This document shows positions 45,131-54,660 of a stretch of DNA of 64,000 nt, piece by piece; the stretch's first letter is position 1; each line of letters opens with the position of its first letter. The notes beneath the pieces were generated by a model, which worked only from the letters and a program-made list of their open reading frames with translations, searched no databases and was not told where the DNA came from. The stretch is from Hymenopus coronatus (lineage: Eukaryota; Arthropoda; Insecta; Mantodea; Hymenopodidae): the NCBI GenBank assembly GCA_030762935.1, contig CM060897.1, positions 115,664,676 through 115,728,675 of the forward strand, read 5' to 3'. The position numbers and the translations under genes are program-made.

Positions 45131-45998
45131 ATGCGGATACCTGTTGCATACTTACCGAGTAGAGATCGACCTTTATTGGCGACTGCACGCGCCGCAGGTA
45201 AACAACCTGTAGTAACGCGTTGGGGAACGTGGCTCGACGCAGCAGTATACTATGCTGTACATTACAATACTGTTTTACAGGAAATTGATGCCTTTGATGA
45301 TAGTGCATGTTCTTCATATTATGCAATTTATACAAAACAACTTTGCAGATATATTTACGACAGTAAAACATTTTTGGAAACATCGAACATTGAAATGCCT
45401 CGAGCTCTGAAAGCTGTCAATGAACTTGTGCAAGCAATTTATCAGGGACCCGTGACCTGTTTTAGACCGTGTGAAAAAGAAAGTTTTTTGACAGTGTTTA
45501 ACGCCCACTTTTACTACAAATGGCACTGCAGGCGATGATACCGATTGTACATGGAATGAAGATGGAGCACCAGTGGAATGCGATGGCGAGGGAAACCGGA
45601 AAATCCGAAGAAAACCTGCCCCAGCGTCATTCTGTCCACCAAAATCCAAGATACGGTCACTTGGGATCGAATCCGGGCCATGTAGGTAAGATACGAGTTG
45701 TCTAACCACTTGGCCACGGCGCGGTCCTGAAAAAGAAAGTGATGACAGTGTTTGAAAAAATGTCGGATTTTTAATAATGCGTGAAATAGAAAAGTGTTAC
45801 GAGACGTTATTACGGAAATAATTTCTGTTGGAGTACTTTACTCAATAGTCGACGATGTGTCTTATTTCCGTTTTGTTCCAACTACACTCATCTTGTGATG
45901 TGGAGCGAAGTTTTTCACAATATAAAGCCTGTTTACATGCCAATCGGCAACGATTTACATTTGAGACGTTACGACACGTATGTTGTTGTGCATTGTAA
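45131..45998 (+). pseudogene. hAT-type transposase relic split by a SINE
   Basis: The left part reads KQPVVTRWGTWLDAAVYYAV, the typical T-R-W-G-T-W block of hAT-like transposases, followed by about 80 codons to NELVQAIYQG. The right part, after the SINE, reads SSCDVERSFSQYKACLHANR and QRFTFETLRHV, which is the C-terminal dimerisation region (S-C-D-V-E-R-S-F-S.YK....NR..F). The chosen left edge is the first Met of the open frame; the true N-terminus is missing. A stop and frameshift flank the SINE. hAT transposases excise and insert DNA elements with 8-bp TSDs. No terminal inverted repeats were found, so this could equally be a decayed domesticated hAT-derived gene. Confidence 0.75.
45501..45727 (-). 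mobile_element. SINE-E type insertion with TSD
   Basis: The minus strand reads CCGCGCCGTGGCCAAGTGGT (Leu/Ser-type A box), then GCCCGGATTCGATCCCAAG (B box) and the body GGGGCAGGTTTTCTTCGG. TGAAAAAGAAAGT is duplicated at 45472-45484 and 45728-45740, with GACAGTGTTT following in both, so the TSD may extend to about 25 bases with small changes. Confidence 0.82.
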
Positions 45999-45999
45999 T

Positions 46000-47930
46000 C
46001 TATCTTTCTTGAGAGAAAACAAAAAGGATGATGATGCTTATGACTTGCACAACAGCAATTGAATGCATGTAAAGATTAAAAGTGTTAGTTCCCGTAAATC
46101 AGTGGTATTTATGTTTACCATACACCCAACCTCAATCGCCTTCCACCGTTAGGGAAAGTATCACCGTCTACCACGCAATCACTGCCCCCTTTCCCCTCTA
46201 TTATCCCTATTAATAGCACTTTGAACTTCAATAAATCGAAAACGAAAGGTTTCAGGACAGGTCTGTATCAACAGATTTATTGTTTCAATGTAAAGAACCT
46301 CTCCCCACTCTTTGCAAAAGTATTTCTGAATCATTTTGTATATGATGTAACTTACAGCTTTACTGTTTACTCGCGTTTCTGCCGAGATTTTTTGATGCAA
46401 CAGATGGGTGAACAAATGGAAGGATAAACTGACAGAAATGTAAATTGTACTTCTTTCTGTGTAACAAATAAATATTGTGAAGGTAAACAACGACGCATCG
46501 CCCTTGCTCATTGTTGATTTGTGGAATTGTGCTTCCTAAAGCATGTTGCATTGTTAAACACTGAAGGTGGAAGCACAGATAGTGTGCATTTTGACATTTC
46601 ATGGACTCCAAAACAAGCAAGTAAGTTGTTACATGTGGCGAGAAATAGATGCTGGAAGAGAACCAAATCACGTTTGTTCCCGCGCTGCCAATTTGCCTAA
46701 TTTGCCTTCCAGGGTTAACACGTCATTATATACTCAGATCCCTGCAATGTCCAGAACAAGAATACACACATGGATACAATATACATGTCATCACCGGACA
46801 GCCAACAAAGCATCGAAATGGAGAATCATACTCCAGGATATACAACGTGCAGCTTGGCTTATTGGTAGAAACTGAAATACAGATTCCTGTTCAGCCTAAA
46901 GAGGACGTTCATTCAATCGATTTTAGAGACAACTCTTTATCTTTAGAACCGCTCCAATGACTATTTCAATATGAAGAGGTGTTTTTCAAATCGTATTATG
47001 GATATAAATGACTGAAATTTCATGAAAAATCACAAAAATCTACTTTATTATTTTAATACCATAAAATAATTTAAACATTCCTGAATACAAAAACGGTATA
47101 ATTGACCTCCAAGCGCCATTTCTAAGTGGCTTAAGTCATTGGAGCTACAGCAAAGCATTAGAGGTGAAATTGTACTGGACTCGGCAAGAAGAACTTCAGT
47201 TCGACAAGATCTCATTCGCATCATGCAAAATAAAAAAAAATAAAAAAGTTGTGCAGAAGAAAAGCTGCAATGCAAGAAGAAAAATATAGAAAAACATTAT
47301 CACAGAAAAGGAAAAGGAAAGCTAAGGGTCCAATCTATCAACTAATATGAGATATTCCCTTGTTTTTTCACTATTAATTTTTCAGCATTTTTCTTACTCT
47401 AAAATGTTCTTTGCGGAGGGGTTTTTCTGTTACGCAAATACAAATGTCTGTAAATGTTTATACAAATACAATGAATAATTGCTCTAATCTTTACTCTCAG
47501 ATGTATTTAATTGCACAAATTATATTTTATGACAAAAAAAGCACATACATGGTTTTTAAAAAAAATGGAGACTAAACCAAATGAATCACAGAAAAACCAA
47601 GGGCAAATTCTAAAAGTAGATGTATTTTGAACTTAGTGTTAAAATATTAGTGCAATTTTTTTGTCACATGGGACTTTTTTTAGTGATATGACAAAAACAT
47701 GGTCACATTTGACCATAGCTTTTGAATTATTTCAGAAGGATACATGAAATGTTCACTGCAACTTATTTACTGCAACATTTTACATTTCAAAAAGCTAGCA
47801 TTGATAGTTTTGAAATTAAAGCTTTCTGTCATACATCTCCTTAAGTCCACATTTTTACGAAATCGAGTTTCATTAACTTCCTGATATTTTGAGCATGTTC
47901 TGTCCATTGATAAAATCAGTTAGCGTAATT
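46000..47930. other. Unique stretch with overlapping open frames
   Basis: Several overlapping frames of 102-110 codons occur on both strands at 46179-46960, for example 46649-46960 on plus, which ends in PVQPKEDVHSIDFRDNSL. None has a recognised domain, and the strand conflict argues against coding. The rest is AT-rich without repeats. Confidence 0.3.
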
Positions 47931-47934
47931 GAGT

Positions 47935-48355
47935 ATCTTAGGATTACATTATGCAAAAGTTATCCAGAATAAATGGCACTTTGGAGGCTGTTCGCAGAAA
48001 TTTCAAAATAGAAATTTAATTGACCATAAAATATCTTAAATATAAGGTATTTCAACCAAAAAGGTTAGACATTTTTGAAGAAAAAAAATTTAAAAAAAAA
48101 ATTCCATGGAATGGTTAGTATGGGATGAAGAATTTTATTGATCTTCATGTTGCATCCTTGAAAGATCCTATACCAACATATTTTGTTTTGTATTTAAGGA
48201 ACCTCAGAATTTGAAGCATCAGAATCACAGGTACAGACATACATACACGCACGCACTAAAGTACCAACACATCGTACGCAGCTATGTTTCTAAAAAGTCG
48301 CTTCATTTATTCAGGGATTCTCAAAATGTGTATTTCAGGTGAAATCTGACTATAG
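47935..48355 (-). repeat. R880 head half
   Basis: AAAGTTATCCAGAATAAATGG through TCAGGTGAAATCTGAC. It ends against the Penelope-like element. Confidence 0.7.
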
Positions 48356-48402
48356 TATTGTTTATGAGAAGCTAAGCTTCATGTTTGTTCTAAAAACATT
48401 AT

Positions 48403-48437
48403 TGGTATCTTGGTCTTCCGGGAAGGCCGCGTCTTGG
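48403..48437 (-). repeat. Penelope terminal direct repeat, 3' copy
   Basis: CTTGGTCTTCCGGGAAGGCC then GCGTCTTGG on plus, matching 53694-53728 in the same orientation. It is likely what remains of the pLTR. Confidence 0.85.
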
Positions 48438-48448
48438 CTTGAAATGTT

Positions 48449-48487
48449 GCCGACGTTTCGCCTCACTATGTGGGGCTTCCTCAGGGC
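48449..48487 (-). ncRNA. Hammerhead-ribozyme-like motif
   Basis: The minus strand reads GCC-CTGAGGA, a hairpin with GCC/GGC arms, then GAAACGTC-GGC. This gives the CUGANGA core, the GAAA core, a GUC cleavage triplet and a GCC/GGC stem I. Stem III is only ACGU with no loop, a form that in other retroelement ribozymes works as a dimer. An extra A between CUGAGGA and stem II departs from the textbook core. Function here would be self-cleavage of the element RNA. Activity is unproven. Confidence 0.65.
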
Positions 48488-48524
48488 GTGTGCTCTCATC
48501 ACGACAGTGCCAGGTGAACTGTGT

Positions 48525-48730
48525 TCCGACATTTTTTTTTTTTTTTTAATTTCGAGTGAAGGGGAAAAATCCACCTTATGGACTAACCCGGGCAAGCCCG
48601 GAGTGTCAGGGTCTCCCATGTGGGCATACCGACTAAGAAACCCCTCCACCGGTATTAGAAGGAAGAAAGGAGAGGCGGTACCGCATTATTGCACTCGCGG
48701 ATTCAAGGCGATAATTTAACTGATTGCAGG
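48525..48730 (-). repeat. Gag-unit A 3' tail with A run
   Basis: On minus, GGAGGGGTTTCTTAGTCGG ... CCGGGCTTGCCCGGGTTAG ... CACTCGAAATT followed by an A run and ATGTCGGA. It is homologous to the tail at 49800-50000. Confidence 0.75.
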
Positions 48731-48843
48731 GTGCAGTCAGAGGGGTGAAATGAGGACCGGGAGACAGACTTGACCAAAGCCCAGACTGCCACCGCGGAGT
48801 ATTCGGGGAGAGGAATGAAGGAATTCTAGGGTGAAGAATGGAG

Positions 48844-49779
48844 TTAGTGCTGGTCGAATCTGTTGAGCCAGTCGTCGTATCCTGGGACGTTTTCGAGCCT
48901 AAGCCCTTGACGTCTACCTTGGATGTTGAACTTGGAAGTTTGAAGTGCCGACTTCTCCAGTAGAGCTCTCACCTCCTCCCTGAAGATGAGTCGGATGTCG
49001 GTGACTGCAGGGGAGGTCCTGAATGGCCTCACTTAGACCCTGGATTTCCTTCTGCAGGTTGGTTGGTGTTGGTTGTTCAGTCTGCGGAGATGGCTGTGTA
49101 GATGCTGGTGTCCGGGCTGGTTTAGGCGATGAGTGCCTGCTCTTTGGGTAGCTGGGGCACTGGGCTTGCCCGCTGAAATGTCCCGTACCACCACAGGTGG
49201 CACAGAACCGGCGACGGCGGCGGAGGTCGTGCCCAGTGCACTCCGAAGTGAATGCGTTTGTGCCACAGTAGTGGCACTTCGGCGGCGAAGAGTAGTCTTC
49301 TTGGCTGTGCCCATAGGCACAGCAGCGACGGCAGGGCAGGTGTCTTTCCTGTCTGCTTGCTTCAACGTGCAGAAATCGCCCTAATAAGGGCAACCCTGAC
49401 GCCAAGGCAGCCTCCAGGTCTGATTGGTCCTGTAACTCCACCCTTACTAGTGGTGTCGGGCCCCGGTCTCAGATAATTCTAGTGGCCCTCGACATGAAGG
49501 CCATCTAGATTGTGCAGCGGCGAGGAGGTGGCGGGTGGAGAGATCCCGAGGGACCCCCCTAACCACGGCACTGTACCGGGGCGGCGGCGACGTGGAGCTC
49601 AGCGGTGGCGGCGATGTGTTGGCTGCCGGTGAAGCAGCGGCGGTCGGCGGCGGTGGTGATGGTTAGCGCGGCAAAGGTGCAGCGCTCACTGCCGGCGAGC
49701 ACTTCCTACCGGCGGATGCCGGAGAAGCGGTGGCTGCTGTAGGAGCTGCTGGTCTGCTTTGTTGCTTCCTCTTTGGCAT
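48844..49779 (-). pseudogene. Gag-like zinc-knuckle ORF, unit A, frameshifted
   Basis: A diverged paralog of unit B. The start is ATG 49779 (MPKRKQQSRPAAPT...). The frame breaks before LQDQSDLEAALASGLPLLGR. Zinc-knuckle region: CRRCCAYGHSQEDY, where the last Cys of the first knuckle has become Tyr, then CHYCG...C.GHD and FCATCGGTGHFSGQAQC. The conserved C-terminal piece DIRLIFREEVRALLE is in another frame near 49000. It is evidently dead. Confidence 0.8.
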
Positions 49780-49798
49780 CTCGAAGCGAAGTCCCTCC

Positions 49799-50000
49799 TC
49801 CGACATTTTTTTTTTTATTGATGATGGGGGAAAAGGCAACTAACGCCCTAACCCCAGGCAAGCCCGGGAGTGTGAGACTCCCCACCCTGGACTCGAACCA
49901 GGGTGGCACTACTCACAAAAAACCCCCACCGGAAGTAGGAGGCCCATTCCTCTCTGTTGCAGTACCGCATTAAGCACCTGCGCATTTTTGGTGATAGTGA
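49799..50000 (-). repeat. Gag-unit B 3' tail, tRNA-like arm and A run
   Basis: On minus, GTGCCACCCTGGTTCGAGTC then CAGGGTGGGG forms a T-arm-like stem with a B-box match, followed by CTCCCGGGCTTGCCTGGGG and an A run ending in ATGTCGGA. It may be a SINE-like 3' end shared by both Gag units. Confidence 0.7.
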
Positions 50001-50114
50001 ATGCTGCCTGCCAGTGGCAGTAACAGCGAGTGATGGTGATATTAGCCAGTGGACACACATGACTTGGGCCCTGAGTGCCCCGCTGGAGAAGTAATTGGTG
50101 TAAGTGAAGGGTAG

Positions 50115-51305
50115 TTAGTGGTGATGTTTGTAAAGGTTAAGGTGATTCTTCCTGGTGTACCCTTGTTCTGCGTGGCATTCTCTGAGCACTTGCTGCGCTG
50201 TCTTATGCTGCTGTGGGAATGGTCCTTCAGCTACCTGAACCAGGGGTTCAGGGTCGCTGTGGTGGTTTGGTGGCCATCCTGGCGTCGTCTTCGGGGCCTT
50301 CATCTCCTCCCTGATTATGAGCCGGATGTCGCTGAGGAGTCGGTGGTTCTTGTATGGAGACGAATGTTGCTGCTGATAATTTTGGACGCTGGCTATCCGG
50401 TTGGACAGCTCAGCGGTGGAGGCCTGTAGAGTGGAGATGGCGGCGGTGGTGGCAGCTTGTAGGTCCAGCAGCTTCCTGGTGATGACGCTGGTGCAGACTT
50501 CTTCTAACTCAGCTAAGCGAGCGCCGATATTCAGCATCTCCGCATGAAGGTCCTGAATGGCATCCCGCGTCGCTGTGTCAATAGAAGCTGGAGGTGGTGT
50601 GGCGTCTGTGTGTTGGGTCTGCGGTGATTGTACTGGCTGCGGAGTGGTACGCCCGTCCCTCGGGTAAAGGGGACACTGGGCCTGGCCAGTATAGTGTCCT
50701 GTGCCACGGCAGGTGGCACAGAACCGGTGACGGCGGCGGAGATCATGCCCAGTGTACTGTGTCGTCAAGACGCTGGTCCCACAGTAGTGGCACCGCGGCG
50801 TTGAAGTGCAGGAGCCTTGGCTGTGCCCGAAGGCGCAGCAGTGGCGGCAGGGCCGGTGGCGTTCCTGTCTGCTTACTTCGACTGGCAGAAGCCGCCCTAA
50901 TAAGGGCAACCCTGATGTCAAAGCAGCTTCTAGGTCAGCCGGGTCCTGAAGCTCCACTCTTACCAACGGAGTTGGTCCCCGGTCGCAGAAAATGCGGGTG
51001 GCCCTCAAGCATGAAGGCCACCGCGACTGCGCGGCGGTGAGCAGATGCCGGGTGGAAAGGTCCCGAGGGACCCCCCTTACCACGGCACTGAACCGGGGCG
51101 GCGGTGTGGAGCTCGGCGGAGATGGTGTCGGTGATGGCGGCAACTGCGGCAGCAATTGCGGCGAGGGTGCGGTGGCGGCCGGCGGCGAAGCAGGGCTTGC
51201 CGGGACCGGTAGCAACGGAGGAGCTGCCTCCTCGGCGGCTGCCGAGGAAGAGGCGTCGGGTGCTGCCTTAGCAGCGGCGAGTCTGCGCTGTCTCTTCTTG
51301 GCCAT
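50115..51305 (-). CDS. Gag-like protein with PRE_C2HC-like and zinc-knuckle domains, intact
   Basis: At 396 codons this is the longest undamaged frame in the window, and it has a strong GC bias. Residues 1-70 are Ala/Pro-rich and basic at the start (MAKKRQRRL). Residues about 72-150 (FSAVVRGVPRDLSTRHLL ... LVRVELQDPADLEAALTSGL) resemble the PRE_C2HC region that precedes zinc knuckles in Gag proteins of non-LTR retroelements. Knuckles: CRHCCAFGHSQGSC (CCHC), CHYCGTSVLTTQYTGHD, and FCATCRGTGHYTGQAQC. Residues about 245-320 look coiled-coil forming (LHAEMLNIGARLAELEEV). The likely role is RNA binding and particle assembly for retrotransposition. The start is chosen by the ATG context and by the alignable start of unit A. 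Whether it belongs to the Penelope-like element or to an inserted Gag-only element is open. Confidence 0.75.
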   Translation of the reverse strand: MAKKRQRRLAAAKAAPDASSSAAAEEAAPPLLPVPASPASPPAATAPSPQLLPQLPPSPTPSPPSSTPPPRFSAVVRGVPRDLSTRHLLTAAQSRWPSCLRATRIFCDRGPTPLVRVELQDPADLEAALTSGLPLLGRLLPVEVSRQERHRPCRHCCAFGHSQGSCTSTPRCHYCGTSVLTTQYTGHDLRRRHRFCATCRGTGHYTGQAQCPLYPRDGRTTPQPVQSPQTQHTDATPPPASIDTATRDAIQDLHAEMLNIGARLAELEEVCTSVITRKLLDLQAATTAAISTLQASTAELSNRIASVQNYQQQHSSPYKNHRLLSDIRLIIREEMKAPKTTPGWPPNHHSDPEPLVQVAEGPFPQQHKTAQQVLRECHAEQGYTRKNHLNLYKHHH

Positions 51306-51345
51306 CTTGACGAGTCGAAGAAGAAGCTAGCGCGGCCGAGCGCTC

Positions 51346-51351
51346 TTTATA
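51346..51351 (-). promoter_or_regulatory. Possible TATA box for the Gag-like ORF
   Basis: The minus strand reads AGTATAAAGAGCGCTC about 41-46 bases upstream of ATG 51305. The spacing suits a start site some 15 bases before the ATG. This is a single-motif observation in a GC-rich setting where TATAAA is rare. Confidence 0.35.
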
Positions 51352-51433
51352 CTGTTGTGGGAGGGGGCAAAGGCCAGCCCCTCTGCCAATCCCCGCATTC
51401 CTAATTAGGGTCTGCCAGATTGAGCTGAGATGT

Positions 51434-53694
51434 TTGCCGCTGTCTCGGTTTAAGGTGTGTTGTTGTTTGTAAATTTCTATGCTTTCCCGTACCATCCTGT
51501 GTGGGAAATAGAATGTGCCAGTAGCTGTATCTGGTCGAAGTCTATGTGGTGTCCTGTGGCTATGGCGTGCTCTGCAAGTGCTGATTTCTCTGGTTGGTGC
51601 AGTTTTAAGCTTCTAATGTGCTCTGGTCGCCGATCTGCCTGTTTGTCCAACAAATGATGCTCCACATTCACAGTCTATCTTGTAAACTCCCGGGTTGGAC
51701 AGGGGGGTCACGAGTGCCTTTAATTGGACGTAGAAGAGGTTTCAATTTCTTGGAGGACTTGTATCTGGTATCAATATTGTGTTTGCGTAAAATTCTGGCT
51801 TTCTTGTCGGTGGTGTCTGCTATGTAGGGCAGCCAAGCAATGGCTTTGTTTTTGTGTGTTTCTTTTCTCATATTGTTATTTTTCTTTGTTTGTAGGTGTC
51901 TGATTAATGTATTAGAGTATCCATTTGCAGCCAGCACTTGTTGTAAATGATATAATTCTTCTTTTAGGTACTCAGGGTCACATATGCGGGTAGCTCTGTG
52001 TATGAGTGTGTTGGCTAGTGGGTGATGAGATGTTGCGTCTAAATACCTGTTTGTGTGTGTGGGTTTGCGGTATACTGAGCACTTAAGTCTTCCGCCGCTC
52101 CGTTCCACTAAAACATCGAGAAAGGGGAGTTTCCCTTCTTCTTCTATTTCCATCGTAAATTGGATATTAGTGTGCATGTTGTTGAGATGATTTAGGAGAT
52201 CTGGAATTGTGTTTTTTCCATGTGACCATATTACAAATGTGTCGTCGACATACTTTAACCAGAGAGCTGGTTTCTTGTCTGCCGTGTCTATTTCAAATGC
52301 TTCCAGAAAAAGGTTTGCTACTACTGGAGACAGGGGTGAGCCCATAGCTGCGCCTTCTGTTTGTTGGTATAGCTTGTCCTTGAAACTGAAGTAGTTGCTC
52401 GCAAGGCAATGGTGAACTAACTCTGACCAATCTTCTGGGAGCTGGTGTAGTTCGATCTTCTCCCGGATTATCTTGAGGGCATCTGCGATAGGTGTCCTTG
52501 TAAAGAGATTTTGTATGTCGAAACTGACTAGTAAATGGTGTGGTTTGAGGTCAAAGTTTCTCAGTATTTCTACTAGTTGGCCTGAGTCGCGTACGAAGGA
52601 AGGTGTTTGTCCTGTGATGTTGTGAAGACCTTTGGCTAGAAAACCCGCCAGTGTATGAGTTGGAGACTTGATGGCGCTGACAATAGGTCTAAGAGGCACT
52701 TCTGCCTTGTGAATTTTCGGTAAGCCGTATATGGCTGGGGTGTGCGAGTCGTGTGGGATCAGCCTTTTCTGGAGCTCTTTCGGTATTGAGGAACCTTTAA
52801 TAGAGATGATGTTGCTCTCTCAATTTTCGTTGTGGGGTTCTTATCAATATGTTTATACGTGTCTTCCTGAAGCAGTTTCAGCATCTTATTTTCGTAATCT
52901 GCTGTGCTCATGACTACCGTGGCATTGCCTTTGTCTGCTGGTGCAATTGTGATTTTAGGATCCGAGACTATGGTTCGAAGAGCTGTTCTTTCTTCACGGG
53001 AGATGTTGGATCTGGGTGGTCTTGCTCTCTTGAGAATCTCGTAGGTTTCAATTCTTATATCATTGGCTGTTTCTTCAGGAAAATTACTTATACTTGATTC
53101 CAAGCTGGCGATGATTTCTTCCGTCGGAATCTTCCTTGGTGCTGGTGCAAAATTTAGTCCTTTGGCCAGGATGCTGGTGGTGGCTTCATCTAGTGTGGTA
53201 TTGGAGAGGTTGACCACTAGGCGTTGATGATTTAACGTTGCGGCGGCGGGGTGTTGACTATTAAAGAGCTGTTTAAACTTCCGCTGTTGACGTTCAGTGT
53301 AGGCGTTGTTGGTGAAATTGGCCGTAAGTGTAGAAATCCGGTCTAGGTCATCCCAATGTGTTTGGTCTATAGCAGCCGTTAAATGTAAGTGTAGAGTATA
53401 CAATTTCCGTTCGGGGCGCATGAGCTCTCTCCTGGTATATGCTATTCTTTCTCTTAGTAATCTAAGAGATGCTTTACGTAGTATTTGCCTAGATGTCCGG
53501 TTATTGATCTGATGTTTGATGTGCAGGAACGAAGGAATCGTGTTATAATCCCTACAGCGTTTCAAGAAGGCTAGTTGACAGATCAGTGTCTGTTTCTTCT
53601 TTCGTAGTTTTGAGAGCAGCTGTGAGTTAACATAGACTTCCTCCCCGTAGAAATCTATCAATTTCTTGCGTAAGCTTCGGCGGCTAGTGTCCAT
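51434..53694 (-). pseudogene. Penelope-like reverse transcriptase plus GIY-YIG endonuclease, frameshifted
   Basis: The element enzyme primes at a nick made by its own endonuclease and reverse transcribes its RNA. The start is ATG 53694 (MDTSRRSLRKKLIDFYGEEV). N-terminal 300 residues include LAKGLNFAPAPRKIPTEEII and the RT1-like ITIAPADKGNATVVM. A frameshift near 52.78 kb leads into LPKIHKAEVPLRPIVSAI (RT2), LLVSFDIQNLFTRTP (motif A Asp), GAAMGSPLSPVVANLFLE (motif B), YVDDTFVIW (catalytic DD), and LPFLDVLVERSGG and YRKPTHTNRYLD (Penelope-type thumb signatures). Another frameshift near 51.69 kb leads to the GIY-YIG part: GVYKIDCECGASFVGQTGRS, KSALAEHAIATGHHIDF and ESIEIYKQQHTLNRDSGKHL, itself broken twice. 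Catalytic residues survive, but at least four frame changes make it inactive in cis. Confidence 0.93.
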
Positions 53695-53728
53695 GGTACC
53701 TTGGTCTTCCGGGAAGGCCGCGTCTTGG
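53694..53728 (-). repeat. Penelope terminal direct repeat, 5' copy
   Basis: The same 35 bases as 48403-48437 with one mismatch (GGTACC versus GGTATC). Its inner edge overlaps the RT start codon. Confidence 0.85.
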
Positions 53729-53993
53729 CCAACCCGGGAGTTTACAAGATAGACTGTGAATGTGGAGCATCATTTGTTGGACAAACAGGCAGATCGGCGA
53801 CCAGAGCACATTAGAAGCTTAAAACTGCACCAACCAGAGAAATCAGCACTTGCAGAGCACGCCATAGCCACAGGACACCACATAGACTTCGACCAGATAC
53901 AGCTACTGGCACATTCTATTTCCCACACAGGATGGTACGGGAAAGCATAGAAATTTACAAACAACAACACACCTTAAACCGAGACAGCGGCAA
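53729..53993 (+). pseudogene. Inverted copy of the GIY-YIG endonuclease end
   Basis: 265 bases equal to the reverse complement of 51434-51698 as far as I compared. It carries the same internal frameshifts, giving the identical 64-codon frame at 53756-53950. It starts at CCAACCCGGGAG and stops at CAGCGGCAA. Confidence 0.9.
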
Positions 53994-54012
53994 GAAGCTT
54001 ACGCAAGAAATT
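53994..54012 (+). repeat. Inverted copy of an RT 5' segment
   Basis: GAAGCTTACGCAAGAAATT is the reverse complement of 53660-53678 (RT codons 6-12). It is fused directly to the endonuclease copy, so the tail and head of the element are joined here. Confidence 0.8.
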
Positions 54013-54179
54013 AAAAATATTACTATTATGTTGATTAACCTATTATTAAGTTAAATCTCTATATGACAGAAGTATTCAGTGGCACATGACAGTGTAATAT
54101 TTATTTATAACTCTAACAAAAAACACGAAATGGTTAACTCATGAAAATTCAAAAGCTTATTTCGACCTAATGTATATTG

Positions 54180-54440
54180 CTAGTAATATTTTGTCTATAG
54201 CTTACGATTTAATCATATAAAACGTATATAGCATAAACAACGCTTCAAACGCCATTCCCGCCAAAATTCAACATATTCTTTTACTTTGATTAGACACATA
54301 ATAATTTAATGAAAATTTCTGTTGTATTTTTGAGAAAATCAATATTTTGGAATTGCTCATGTAAAGCATAGTTTCCAGCATGATGTTTCGTTGAAACACC
54401 TCGTTCAAACTATAACAACTTATTTTCACTAATAATACAT
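54180..54440 (-). repeat. Diverged R880 middle
   Basis: TTGTCTATAGCTTACGATTTAATC ... CATTCCCGCCAAAATTCAAC ... TTTTTGAGAAAATCAATATTTT ... CATGTAAAGCATAGTTTCC follows the minus-strand order of R880. Confidence 0.6.
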
Positions 54441-54660
54441 TTTTAAGCACATATCAATTGTGTTTTTCCAGCGTGCCCCATATTTGTTGAGACGTAAATT
54501 ATGATAAATTCTATGTACAGCTCATCAAAATGTGTGGTTCCAGATTTTATATTTGTGTTATTTACATACTATACGAGTATATATGATGGTCTCAAACATT
54601 AGTATACAAGAAATAGTGTAAAAAACTTTTAACTATCTATTATACAACAAATTCCTCTAA

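Larger units (their letters stand above)
48403..54012 (-). mobile_element. Penelope-like retroelement locus
   Basis: A GC-rich block in AT-rich DNA. Minus-strand order: a 35-bp repeat (53694-53728), RT plus GIY-YIG gene, two Gag-like units each with an A-rich tail, a hammerhead-like motif, and the second 35-bp repeat (48403-48437; one mismatch). Beyond 53728 lies an inverted copy of the endonuclease end. Penelope-like elements are known for partial terminal repeats (pLTRs), hammerhead motifs and complex inverted or tandem copies; all of these are visible here. The Gag-like units are not a standard Penelope component and may be separate insertions. Confidence 0.88.

Noticed and set aside
45314..45709. 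131-codon minus-strand open frame
   Set aside because: It lies antisense to the hAT relic and crosses the SINE boundary.
46179..46960. Cluster of 100-codon frames as a host gene
   Set aside because: Frames overlap on both strands, no domain recognised, no convincing splice signals.
48339..48719. 126-codon plus-strand open frame
   Set aside because: It is antisense to the hammerhead and Gag-unit tail; GC-rich strand shadow.
50594..51330. Plus-strand frames of 148 and 112 codons
   Set aside because: They are antisense shadows of the intact Gag-like ORF, low-complexity Gly/Val/Ala readings.
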